Source: Muscardinus avellanarius (Eukaryota > Chordata > Mammalia > Rodentia > Gliridae). Taken from it: DNA of 64,000 nt. The stretch spans positions 86,167,093 to 86,231,092 of the forward strand of contig OY726560.1 in assembly GCA_963383645.1 (NCBI GenBank), written 5' to 3'. Position numbers and translations under genes: made by a program. This document shows positions 37,301 through 49,302 of the stretch, piece after piece; positions within the stretch are counted from its first letter, which is position 1; each line of letters begins with the position of its first letter. Under the pieces are notes generated by a model. It was not told the DNA's origin. It was given only the letters and a program-made list of their open reading frames with translations, and made no database searches.

Positions 37301-40300
37301 TCACTTCAGAATGGTCTTGTCAAAAAGGAGAAAAAATGCTGGTGAGAATGTAAATAAAATTTTATAATGTTGCATACTCATATTTGCATACTGTTAGGGA
37401 TAATTCTAATTAGTACAGCCTTTATGGAGAAAAGTATAGAGTTTGTTCCAAAACTAAAAATATAACTATAATATGTAAAGCAACTTATTTTTTATAAATT
37501 ATTACATTTCCACAAAGTAAAATGATTTCTTCAATCTCTCTAATCTTCTCAGGACAATTTATGTGAAAATTTCTTTTTAACATAGTGCATCATTTTCTAG
37601 CTAAAGAAAATATATTTACCAAGTATTAGTAATGAAATCTAACAGAGATATATACTGCAAACATGATGTTTATTATGATGCCTATTTTAAAAACAAGTTG
37701 TATTTCTCTAATTTCAGACTTGAAAATGTTATGGGATAAATACATTCTGAAACAAAACTAGCAACTTTTCCCTTTTGACAAGGGCCAGTGGATACCTTGT
37801 TATATAGAATGGTTTATGAGAAGGCAGGCATGGTAATGTTGAAAGAAATCAGTTACTGTTCAGCATTTTAGAAGGTGAATATAGTGAAATGAACATGCCA
37901 TCCATTCTCAAGCTTACAGGCACAGTCTTCATTCAGTGGAAGCTTGAGGAAAGCAGGTGCTCTTTTTAAAAATGACACTGTCAGGGTCACTTCTTCTCCA
38001 GCATTTCGAAGAACTTGAACCTAAAAATAAAAAAAATAGAAACTAATTTAATTATCATTATAATTTTATATAAGTGCACAACCTTAAAGTTATTTACTAA
38101 CTTCTCCACCTTCCATTTCTCTATAGTGGTCAGAAACATTTTTGAAGGATGAGGACAAACATTAGTTGACCCTGATCTGTGGTCTCCTGTTCATATATAA
38201 TCTGCATCTTTCATTCACATTGATTGAGGTCTTCCTGAGATCATGGTCTACATTAGGCAATATTAGATACCTCAAAACTCAGATTCAAAAAGAAGAAATA
38301 TTAGTGAGGCCCTCTGCAACTCAGTGAGACCTGGTTTCAATCTAAATAATAAAAAAATAGGGCAGGGGGTGTAGCTCGGAGGTCAAATGTGCCCCAGGGT
38401 TCTATCCCCAGACCCACAAAAAAAAAAAAAATAGAAGAAACAAAAAATCTTTGTCTGATGAAGGTATAATGATTATGTAGACAACTCAGTGAAATAGATG
38501 AGAATAGGGGAAAATCACTTATGAGCACTATAATTTATAAGTCATGATAATCATATGTAGCATGAACACAGGGTATGAGATAAATCTACAAATCACAATT
38601 ATATTTTCATACACAGGCATCCAAAATTTCTCATTTTAAAAAAGCATCATTTAAAAAAGTATCAAAAAAGGACATTCAAAATGGCGGCTGTGGGACACAG
38701 CACATCTCAGTAGATGCAACAAATAAAGTTCAACAACTGAGAAGGCAGTGTCATGATAAACAAAATTATAGCTCATGACCCAAAACAGATCCAGTAATCA
38801 TGGCAGAAGGAATCCAATAACTCTGAACTTCAAGATCCACTGCAAAAAATCCCAAGCATACGATGGACCTGCTGCCAATGCAGCTGGCCTCCTGCACCAT
38901 CATGGGCTGTGAGCCCAAACCGTGAGTCCTAGTATAGCAGCCCAAAAATTTTCAGAAAAATATCCAAGAGTTTGAAAGTGGCCATAGAGCTCCAACATCT
39001 TCAGTGGTGAGCTGCACCTGAGCACCTGAGCAGCTGCATTTGCTCACCAGATGCAGAACCCACAGTGACACAGCAAGACCTCCAGTGACCTGAAAGGGGA
39101 CCAGGTAACCATGTACACCCAGACAAGCCATGGGACCCAGTGGTGCAGTGAGCTCTTCAGAGCCCCAGACCAGGGAAGCCACGTAACAGTGTGCACCCAG
39201 ATGAGCCAAGGGATCTAGCAGGCACCCAATGTGGGGCACGGGACATGGCAATAACTGTGTGTGCCCATTGTGCACCACAGGACCTGGTGGGCTAGTCCAG
39301 GTAGAACCTCCAAAGACACAAGAAAGGTGCTCAAGGTGCAATACCTGCATAGGGACACAGGGGGTTGCTCCAAGACTAAATTGAACACCCTCTGCTCCTG
39401 CAGGTAGGGAAGCACAGGTCTGAGCTTGAGGTGGAGATTGCAGAGGCACAGACTACAGGCTGAAAATACACAGAACGTGGGACTTGCAGAGAACTCATTA
39501 ACAGTGACTCATGATGCCCTGACACCTAAATGCAAACTTGTCAGAAGTGAGAGAGGAGCCCAAACATTCAGAGAGTAGGTTTAGAAGCTGACAATAGGGT
39601 ACAGAGCAAATAAGAGTCATTGAAAAATACTCCAGAAGCTACCACAGAGATCAGACATTCTGATATTTTCTGGGCCTGCCTCATATTTGTAAATTAGTAG
39701 TACTTTTTGTTGTTGATGTTTTTTTTTTTGTTTTTTTTTTTTATTTGGGTTTTTGTTCATTTGGTTGTTTGTTTTACTTTGTTGTCTCACATGTTCGCTA
39801 GTTCTTTTTATTTTATTTTTATCCTTTTTTCTCTTTCTTACTATTTTATCCCTCTTTTAGTTGTTTTTTTGTTTGTCTTTGATGTACAGCTAGCTTTTGT
39901 ATCATGTTTTGTTACTTTATTCGTGTTTGTTTGCTCCTTCCCCCACATTCCTTTTACAAACTTCTTCACTCTAGCCTATCTACTGTCTTCTCTCAAAACA
40001 TTTTTTTTCCTGTACTCTATCTCCTTGTTTAATACTCATGGTATTTCATATCTCCATACTTAAATATTCTACTAATGACAAGAGTCCTGCTATCTAACCT
40101 TCTCCTGTACTCAACCAGATAATACTTTATTATACTTAAATTATTCCTTTCTTGAATTTCTCTACCTCACCTGACTCCTGCACCCATCACCCCAGCTCCT
40201 CCACCATCATCAAGCTCTCACCATTGGAAAAAGTACTGCGTACCTGCTAACACTTCTAAATTCCTGCTACGAAGACTGGATTAGGTATAATACTAACCAC

Positions 40301-43300
40301 AAAGGATGCCAAAATATCAGAAAAACAAGCATGAGAACCTTGAAAGTACAAGAATTAGTCACAGTGAATAAACAATGGAAATAATGAATACTCACCTACA
40401 AGAAATGCAAGAAAGAGAATTCCAAATCCTGATCTACAATATCATGAAAGGTCTCAAAGTGTGTATACATAAAATGAAAGAGGAAATGTAGACACTAAAA
40501 AGAATCAGAGAGAGGTCTGGACTGAAATAAAAGAGTCAATAAATGAAATGTAGGCAGAAATAGAAATAAATTCTGGAAGATTAGATGAAATGGAAAATAG
40601 AATATCATTGTTAGAAGAAAGCTCATTCAAAACTGAAAGCACAGTTGACAGTACACAGAAGTCATTACAGCAACAAAACCTAAACATCCAACAACTATGG
40701 AACAAAATGAAACAGCCTAACTTATAAATAAAAGACATTAAAGAAGGATAGAGGTACAAACAAAGGGCATTCATAATCTCTTCAGAGAAAAATTTCAGAG
40801 AATTTTCCAAACATGGAAAGATACTTGGACTTACACATTCAGAAAATATACAGAACACCATTAAGTCAAGATCAAAAAAGGACCACCCCATGCCATGTAA
40901 TAATCAAAATGACCAGCATAGAGGCCAAGGAAAGAATTTTAAAAGCAGTGAGAACAAAAGAATTGGTGACATTTAGGTGCAAAACAATAAAAATTACCCC
41001 AGAATGTACAACCCAAGTCATAAATGCTAGAAGGGACTGGTGATGTAATCCAGACCTGGAAAAAAACACAACTTCCAACCAAAACTGCTATAATCAGCAA
41101 AGTTATTATTCAAAATTGATGGAGAAACAAAACTGTTTTAAGATAAGCAGAATCTCAAAAAAATCATGAATTCAAAGCCAACACTAGAGAAATTACTTAA
41201 AGAATAAACCATAAAGTATAAAAAAAAGAATCAAGTTAGAGAACCAGAGAAGAGATGAAGTTGATCATCAATGCATCTAGGTAAAGAAGAAATAATATTA
41301 TATCCAACCGAATATAGAACACAAAATGACAGGAAACAAACACCATATTTCAATAATTACTGAATGTCAAAGGACTTAATTCACCAATCAAAAGATATAG
41401 ACTGGCAATGTGGATTTTAAACCATATCCAAATATATGCTGCTTGTAAGAAACTCACCTTACAGCAAAAGACATTCACAAATTGAAAGTAAAAGGATATA
41501 GAAAGACATATCATGCCAATGGAGACCAAGAATGGGCAGGGATAGGAACACTAATATCCAACAAAACAGATGTTAAGCAAAAATACATAAGAAGAGACAA
41601 AGTAGGGCATTCCCTTTTATTCAAAGGAACAATTCACCAAGAAGATATAACGATAGTAAATGTATATGCTCCAAATGTGGATGGAGCCACATTTGTAAAA
41701 CAAAACCTTCTGGACATCATATCTTAAATAAACCCAATTACAATATTGGGTTACTTCAACACACCTCTCTCACTACTGGATCTATCTGCAAGGCAAAAGA
41801 TGAGTAAAGACTCTTGAAAACTAAAGAAAATTAAAAAATATAAACCAAATGGACTTAATAGATAAATACAGAGTATTGCAACCAGAAACAACAGAATACA
41901 CATTCTTCTCATCAGTCCATGGAACCTTCTCAAAAGTGGATCCCATCCTGAGCCACAGAGAAATCACCAGCAAATTCAAAAGATGTAATATAATTCCATT
42001 GCATCTTTTTAGACCATAATGGAATGAAAGTAGAAATCAACAACAGGGAACTCTAAAGAAACAATTTAAATACATGGAAATTGAATGAAACACTATTAAA
42101 TGACAAGTGGGTAAGATTGTAAATAAGGGGAGAAATAAATATCTAGAAATAAAGGAAAAAAGAAAAACAACTTACCAAAATCTATGGGACACTTTGAAGA
42201 CAGTGTTAAGAGAAAAGTTTATAGCATTGAGTGCCCACATAAAAAGGACAGAGAGTTGCCAAGTAAACAAACTAATAATACAACTAAAAGACCTAGAAAG
42301 ACTGCAACAGTCTAATCACAAAGCAAGCAGAAGGCAGGACATTATTAAAATCAGGGCAGAAATAAATGAAATAGAGAATAGAAAAATAACTCAAAGGCTC
42401 AACAAAACAAACAGCTGGTTCCTTGAAAAGATTAATAGGATTGATAACCCCCTGGCCAACATAACATAAAGAAAAAATGAACTTAAATTATTAAAATCAG
42501 AAATGAAAAGGGAGACATCACCACAGACACTGGGGACATTCTGAAGATTATTAGAAACTATTTTGAAAATTTATACTCCAATAGACTGGAAAATATGAAA
42601 GAAATCAATAGATTTCTAAGCACATATAACCTACTTAAACTGAACCAAGAGGACATAGCAAGCCTAAACCAATCAATATCAAGCAAATAAAGAAATAGAA
42701 ATAAAAATCTGCCATCAAAGAAAAGCCCAGGCCCTGATGTGTTTTCAGCTGAATACTACAAAACCTTCAGTGAAGAAGTAATACCAATACATTACAACTT
42801 GTTCTGGGAAATTGAAAGAGATGGAATTCTCCAAAACTTCTTCTACAAGGCCAGTATCACATTAATCTCCAAACCAAATAAAGATACCTCAGGAAAGAAA
42901 AATTACAGACAGAACATTGATGCAAAAACTAAACAAAATACTAGCTATACACATTCAAAACCATATCAAGAGAATTGTACACCATGACAAACTTGGTTTC
43001 ATCCTAGAAAAGCAAGGCAGGTTCAACATCCACAAATCAATACACATTATTCACCACATAAATAGACCTGAGAAGAAAAACGACATTATCACATCAATAG
43101 ATGCTGAAAACGCATTTGACAAAAACCAACAAAATTTTTGTTAAAAAACATAGGAAACTTAGGAAACTGGATAGAAGGAATGTATTTCAACATCCTTAAG
43201 GCAATATACAATAAACCCAAAGCCAACATCATACTAAATGGGGAAAAACATGCAAGAATTCCCTCTAAAATCAGGAATAAGGCAAGGATGTTCACTATCT

Positions 43301-46300
43301 TCATTCCTTTTCAATATTATTCTTGAGACTCTTGTCATGGCAATAAAAGAGAAGAAAATCAAAGGAATTCAAATAAGAAGAGAGGAAATAAAACTATTCT
43401 TATTTACAGATGACATGATCCTTTACCTAGAAGATCTGAAGAACTCAACCAAAAGACTTCTGGAGCTGATTAACCAATTCAGCAAAGTTTTAGGATTCAA
43501 AATCAAGCTAAAGAAATCAGTTGCTTTTTTTTTTTTATGCCAACAATGATTTACAATGAAAGAAATAAAAATAAACAAATCCATTTACTATAACCTCAAA
43601 ACCAATAAAATACCTAGGAATAAGCCTATCCTGAGACATAAAAGGTCTCTACAAATAAAACTATAAAACATTAATGAAAGAAATTGCAGAAGATCTTGGA
43701 AGATTGAAAGATCTCCTGTGCTCACGAATAGGCAGAATAAATATCATCAAAATGGCCATTCTGCCAAATGTGATCTATAGATTCAATGCAATTCCCATTA
43801 AAATACCAACAACATTCTTCATAGACATAGAAAAATCAGTCATAAATTTTATATGGAGAAAGAAAAGACGCAGAATAGCCAAAGCAATTCTCAGCAATAA
43901 AAAATCCGTGCAGGAGGTATCACAATCCTGAACTTCAAATTATACTATAGAGCAATAGTAGTAAAAACAGCATATTTGTACAACTAAAAGCATACTTACT
44001 AGTGGAACAGAATAGAAGATACAGAACCAAACCCACACACCTATAGTCAATCTTTGACAAAGGGGCCAAACTCAAATGCTGGAGAAAAGACAGCCTTTTC
44101 AACAAATGGTGCTGGGAGAACTGGCTACCATTTGTAGAAAGATAAACACAGGAATCAACTCGAGATGGATCAAAGACTTAGAAATTAGACCAGAGACTGT
44201 GAAGTTATTAGAGGAGGGCATAGGCTCAACACTTCAACATATAGGCACAGGCAGTAACTCAACAAAACCTCCAAAGTGCAGGAAATTATAGCAAGAATTA
44301 ACAAGTGGGATGGCATCAAATTAAAAAGTTTCTTCTCATCAAAGAAAACCACCAAGAAGCTAAAGAGGCAGCCTACAGAATGGAAGAAGATCTTTACCAG
44401 CCACCACTCTGATAGAGGGCTAATATCCAGAATACACAAAGAGCTCAAAGGACTCTACACTAGCAAAACACAAAACCCAATCAAGAAGTGGGCAACTGAA
44501 CTGAATAGACATTTCACAAAATAAGAGATACAAATGACTAATAGATATATGAAAAGATGCTCTACATCATTAACTATCAGGGCGAAGCAAATCAAAACTA
44601 CACTAAGTTTCCATCTAAACTTAATCATAGTGGCAAGCATAAAGAAATCAAATAACAACAAATGCTGGGAAGGATGTGGTGAAAGAGAAACTCTTTTACA
44701 CTGTTGGTGGGAGTGCAAAGTAGTTCAGCCACTATGGAGATCTGTGTGGAGATTCCTTAAAAAACTTAGAATAGATCCACCATATCATCCAGCTCTACCT
44801 CTCCTGGGTATTTTTCCAAAGGGGTTGAAATCAGAGAACTACAGTAACATATGCATACCTATGTTCATAGTAGCACAATTCGTATTAGCTAAAATATGGA
44901 ACCAAACTAGGTCTCCATCAACAGATGAAAGGATTTTAAAATTATGGGAAATACAATGGAATTCTATTCAGCTATAATGAAGAACAAAATCATTCCATTC
45001 CCAAAAAGATGGGAAAGATCTGGATAACGTTCTGTTAAGTGAGATCAACCAAGCACAGAAAGAGAAGGGACATGTTTTCTCTAATATGCCCAAACTAGTG
45101 AGCATTGGGGACTCCAGATAATGGAGAGAAAATTTCAGCGAAGCAAGAATGGAAGGATAGGAGAGGAAGAGGTTGATTCATGGAGGAGCTACATCTGAAT
45201 ATGTGTAAAAATATGAATATAGCATGGTTAACCTGGACACTCTTGTTGGAAGGGAGAAAGGGGAACCGGTTGTGGAGGAAGAGGGCACCAAGCACAGTCT
45301 AAATCTATAGCATTTTTAATATGTTCCACATATAAATAAAATTTTTAAAAATTAAAAAAAACAAAAAATAAAAGGTACAAAAATATAAAGTATTATTAGG
45401 TATTATTCAGATAAAGGTTTTGAATTCTTTAGTCTTAAATCTATAAAACATTTCAAAGAAAAAAATTTTTTGCAGGTCTGGAGATAAAACCCAGGGTCAT
45501 TCATCTTCTGAGTTACATCCCCCTGGTCTATTTTTTATTCTTTACTTTGAAACAGGGTCTCACTATCTTGTGGAGGACCTCTCTATGTAGCTGAGGCTGT
45601 CCATAAACTGCGATCCTCCTGTCTCAGCCTCCTGAATACTGGGATTACAAGCATCCGCCACCACGCCTGGGTAAAGAACAATTTTAAAAGATGTAAATAA
45701 ATGTGCCTGAGAACCTAGTTGTTAAGCTATGATTTTTGGTCTACAGATTTAATATGATCTCAATATCTGGAACACAGCAGATATTTTATAAAAGTTGACA
45801 CATTTGAAAAATAAAAGAGCAAAGAGCAAAGATGTTAAATTAACATTACTTGATTTCAAGAGATGATACAAAGCATTACCATATTAGGATATTGCCAGAA
45901 ATAATAGAGAAATAAATTAAAATATTTCCATGAAATTGCACAAACAAAAAGAGACATTAGTTCTCAACAAAGATGCAAACAATCTTAAAATTATAATTTT
46001 TTAAACAAATTACATTGAGTTGATTGAAAATTCTTATAAAAATGTATCAATATCTCACACCATATACTAATACTACCTCAAAGTTAATCAGAGGCCTACA
46101 TGCAAACTTTACAAATATAAAATTCCAGAAATAAGCTTGGAGAAAACCTTTGCAACATTGTGTTGGAAAAGCTTTTGTAATTCAGATACCCAAAGTACCA
46201 TCTAGTAAAGAACAGATGTAGCTGGGAGTTACAACGATTTAGCCATTCTGTTCTAAGAAAGGTACTCCTAGGAGAGCTATAGCTGTGAGAAAATACTAAT

Positions 46301-49250
46301 AGACCTTTACCTGGTGTGATACTTAGATAGAACATATCACCTAAAGAGCTCATTTATAAATGTTTGGAGTTGATGTATTTGAGTAAGGAGGGCAGTAGTC
46401 ACATTAGTGGATAACTCCATTGTAATGGATTTTCCTGGGTGGTACATTGGTGTGGCTGGAGAAGGTGGCCTCTAGGGGTGCAGTCTTGGGGATTATATCC
46501 CCCTACTTGCTCTCTCCCTTCCAGCCTCCATGATGTGAGCAGCACAGCCCAAGCACTCTCCCTCTGTCTGCCTCCTGCCACCAAGCCCTGAGATCCTTGA
46601 TTTCTGGCCTCACATTTACTGAACCCAAAACCATAAGAAAGGAAGTCTTTCATCTACATAATGTTGTAAATATTTTAGATTATAATTGCTACACAAATTT
46701 GACTATACATCTGATAAATTACATATACTCAGAATATGTAAAGAACCCTCAAAATTCAATAACAAAACAAATGATCCAATAAAACATAGGCAAAATTCTA
46801 AAGTAGATATATCCTCAAAACACTTACGGTTTATCAGTGCATTAAAGTATGCTGCACATGATTAGTAATTAGAGAAATGTAAATTAAAACCATAGTCAGA
46901 TACTACTATTCTTCTTTTAGAATGTATACATTGTGAATTTTTCAGATTCCAGGTGTTGGCAAGGTTGTGAAGGAGATGGGACCCTCAGATACTGCTGACA
47001 GAAATGAGAAGTGGTGGCACATTCATGAAACTGAGATGTATAGCTGCCATAGGATATGCTGATATGATCCTTTTTTCTTTCTGTTCTGGGGGTTGAACCC
47101 AGGTGCATTCTACCTCCAAGCTACACTCCCAGCCCTATGTTACTTCTTATTTTGAAGAGTAGTTAGTCTCACCAAATTGCAAGAGCCTCACTAAGTAGCT
47201 GAGGCTGCCTGCAGACCTGCCATCCTCCTGTCTCAGCCTCCCAAGTACTAGGATTATAAGCATGTGCTACCATGCCTGGAATGGTAAAATGATTTCTAAA
47301 ACTTTTCTGAGTAAAATGAAAGTTTACATCTTTACAAATACTGTCCATGTGTACTCAGAGAAGCTGCATTTGCAATTCTCAGAAACTGGAGACATCTTAA
47401 ATATCCATCTGGAGGTGGATGGACAAACAAACAGCTATATCTTCACAATGAAACGAATACCAAGAGTCAGAGTGAGGAATGTAGACAGAGTGAAAGAGCA
47501 TCAAAGAAACACAATGAGTGAAAGAAGCTACTGTAATGCAATTTTATTTACAAAATAAATATATAATTGATATATATATACAATGCAAATAAATATAGTG
47601 CTAAAAAGTAGATTGCCTGGAGTCTGGGATGTGGGTAGAAGGAAAGAAGGAGGGATTCTACATTGGCCAGACAAAAGTTTGGAAATAAATAAAAATTGTA
47701 TTATCTTGAATGTGCTGTTAAATTTTTATGGATATATGTATATTGTATATATGCATATATAAACATACATACAAGGGAAGTTGTATATTTGCATAAAATA
47801 TATGTACAAACATATATTCAGATGTACCAAACTTTGTACTCTAAGTACATGTAATTTGTTATACATCAATTATACAATTTTAAAGAATGTAAAAATATCA
47901 TTTGGGTGTGGTGTTGCACGCTTCTAATCCCAGCATTTGGGAGGTTAAGACTGAAAGGATTACAGTTTATGGACAGCCTCAGCTATGTAGCGAAGCCCTT
48001 CACAAACTAGTGAGACCCTGTTTCAAAATTAAAAAGTTTAAAACATAGAGCTGGAGAGCTGGAGGTGTAGCTCAAAGGTACAATGCCCCTGTGTGCTATC
48101 CCAAGGACCACAAAAATAAATAAAAATATCAAGGTATTTTACCATATTAAATATAAATTATACTTAAAAATGTTTAGGTTTTCCCCTATGGCTTAAAGGT
48201 ACAACAGACTGATGAATAATAAGGAATAGATTCGTTCTTCCTATAAATTCAGAAATCTGCACCAATAAATCTAAACCTCTTTTTTTCTTTTCTTTTTTTT
48301 TTTTTTTTTTTTTTTGGTGGTACTGGGTGTGAAACCCAGGGGCTTTTCTACCTCCAGGCTATATTTCCAGACCTATTTTATACTTTATTTGGAAACAGGG
48401 TCTCACTAAGTTGTTGAGATTCTCACTAAGCATCTGAGGCTGGCTTTGAACCTGTACAATCCTCCTGTCTCAGCCTCCAAGTGCTGGGATTACAAGCATG
48501 CACTACCGTGCCTGGCCTCTAATTATATTTTTAAAATTTTATTCAAGTTAAATGTTGTTATCAATTATTAGCAATTATTCTCTCAGTCTGCCTTAGGTTA
48601 AGTACTTGATCAGTAAGACAGATATTTGTAAATTATAATGAAATCAGAATGAAAAGGGATATAAAAGTAAGAGATATTTATGGTAGTGGGCACATCCCAG
48701 TACTCGGAAGACTAAGACAAGAGGATCACAGGTTTGATAACAGCCTAAGAAACTTAGAGAGACTAAAAAGAAAAGTTTCAGAATAAAAGTCAAAAAGATT
48801 CAGGTTATTGCTCAAATGTAGGATATCTCTGGGTTTCATTCCCAGTACCACATTCAGAGAAAGATGAGGGAGGGTGGGAGGGAGGGAGGAGAGGGAGGGA
48901 GGAAAAGACCCACTAAGTAGCTGAGGCTGTCTGTGAACTCACAAGCCTCCTGTCTCAGCCTCCCAAGTACTAGAATTATAAAAGTGTGCTCAGAGCCAGG
49001 CTAGTGATTACTAATATCACACATCTTTAGATTATTCACCTGAGACATAAGATTAAGACCATTCATCCAGTATGAGGATGCACCCCTGTAGTAATCCCAG
49101 TACTTTGGAGGCTGAGACAGCAGGAGGGCAGGTTTGAGGCCAGCCTTAGCAATTTAGGGAGACCCTCAGCAGCTTAGCAAGACCCTGATTCAAAATAAAA
49201 AGTATAAAGGGCCTGGGATGTCGAATTCCCCTGGATTCAGTCCTCATTAC

Positions 49251-49302
<52 letters not shown>

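Larger units (their letters stand above)
38677..45360 (+). mobile_element. Near-full-length L1, plus, inactivated
   Basis: About 6.7 kb, antisense to SNTG1 in the intron between exons C and D. It begins with CAAAATGGCGGCTGTGG (YY1-type site expected at an L1 start). A GC-richer 5' UTR with short repeats runs to about 39670, then a T-rich stretch (39700-40060), an ORF1 remnant (40306-41043), an ORF2 remnant (41326-44977), a 3' UTR and an A-rich end (45325-45360). Both ORFs carry several stops, so it is not autonomous. Target duplications are not clear. Confidence 0.9.
45690..47740 (+). mobile_element. Old L1 3' part, plus, split by an LTR and a SINE
   Basis: L1-ordered blocks: TTAACATTACTTGATTTCAA, CACACCATATACTAATACTA, TGTAAAGAACCCTCAAAATT, TAATTAGAGAAATGTAAATT, AAATATCCATCTGGAGGTGG, GGTAGAAGGAAAGAAGGAGG (3' UTR). 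A MaLR LTR (46314-46690) and a SINE (47065-47279) interrupt it. Heavily mutated. Confidence 0.75.

Noticed and set aside
38952..39449. 165-codon minus-strand frame
   Set aside because: Lies wholly in the GC-richer L1 5' UTR; no known protein. Kept only as part of the L1.
39707..40063. 118-codon Phe-rich frame resembling a membrane protein
   Set aside because: Product of a T-rich tract inside the L1, low complexity.
27099..49299. CRISPR-like regular repeats
   Set aside because: All regular repeats are dinucleotide or tetranucleotide microsatellites or GC minisatellites; no repeat-spacer structure, and the DNA is mammalian.
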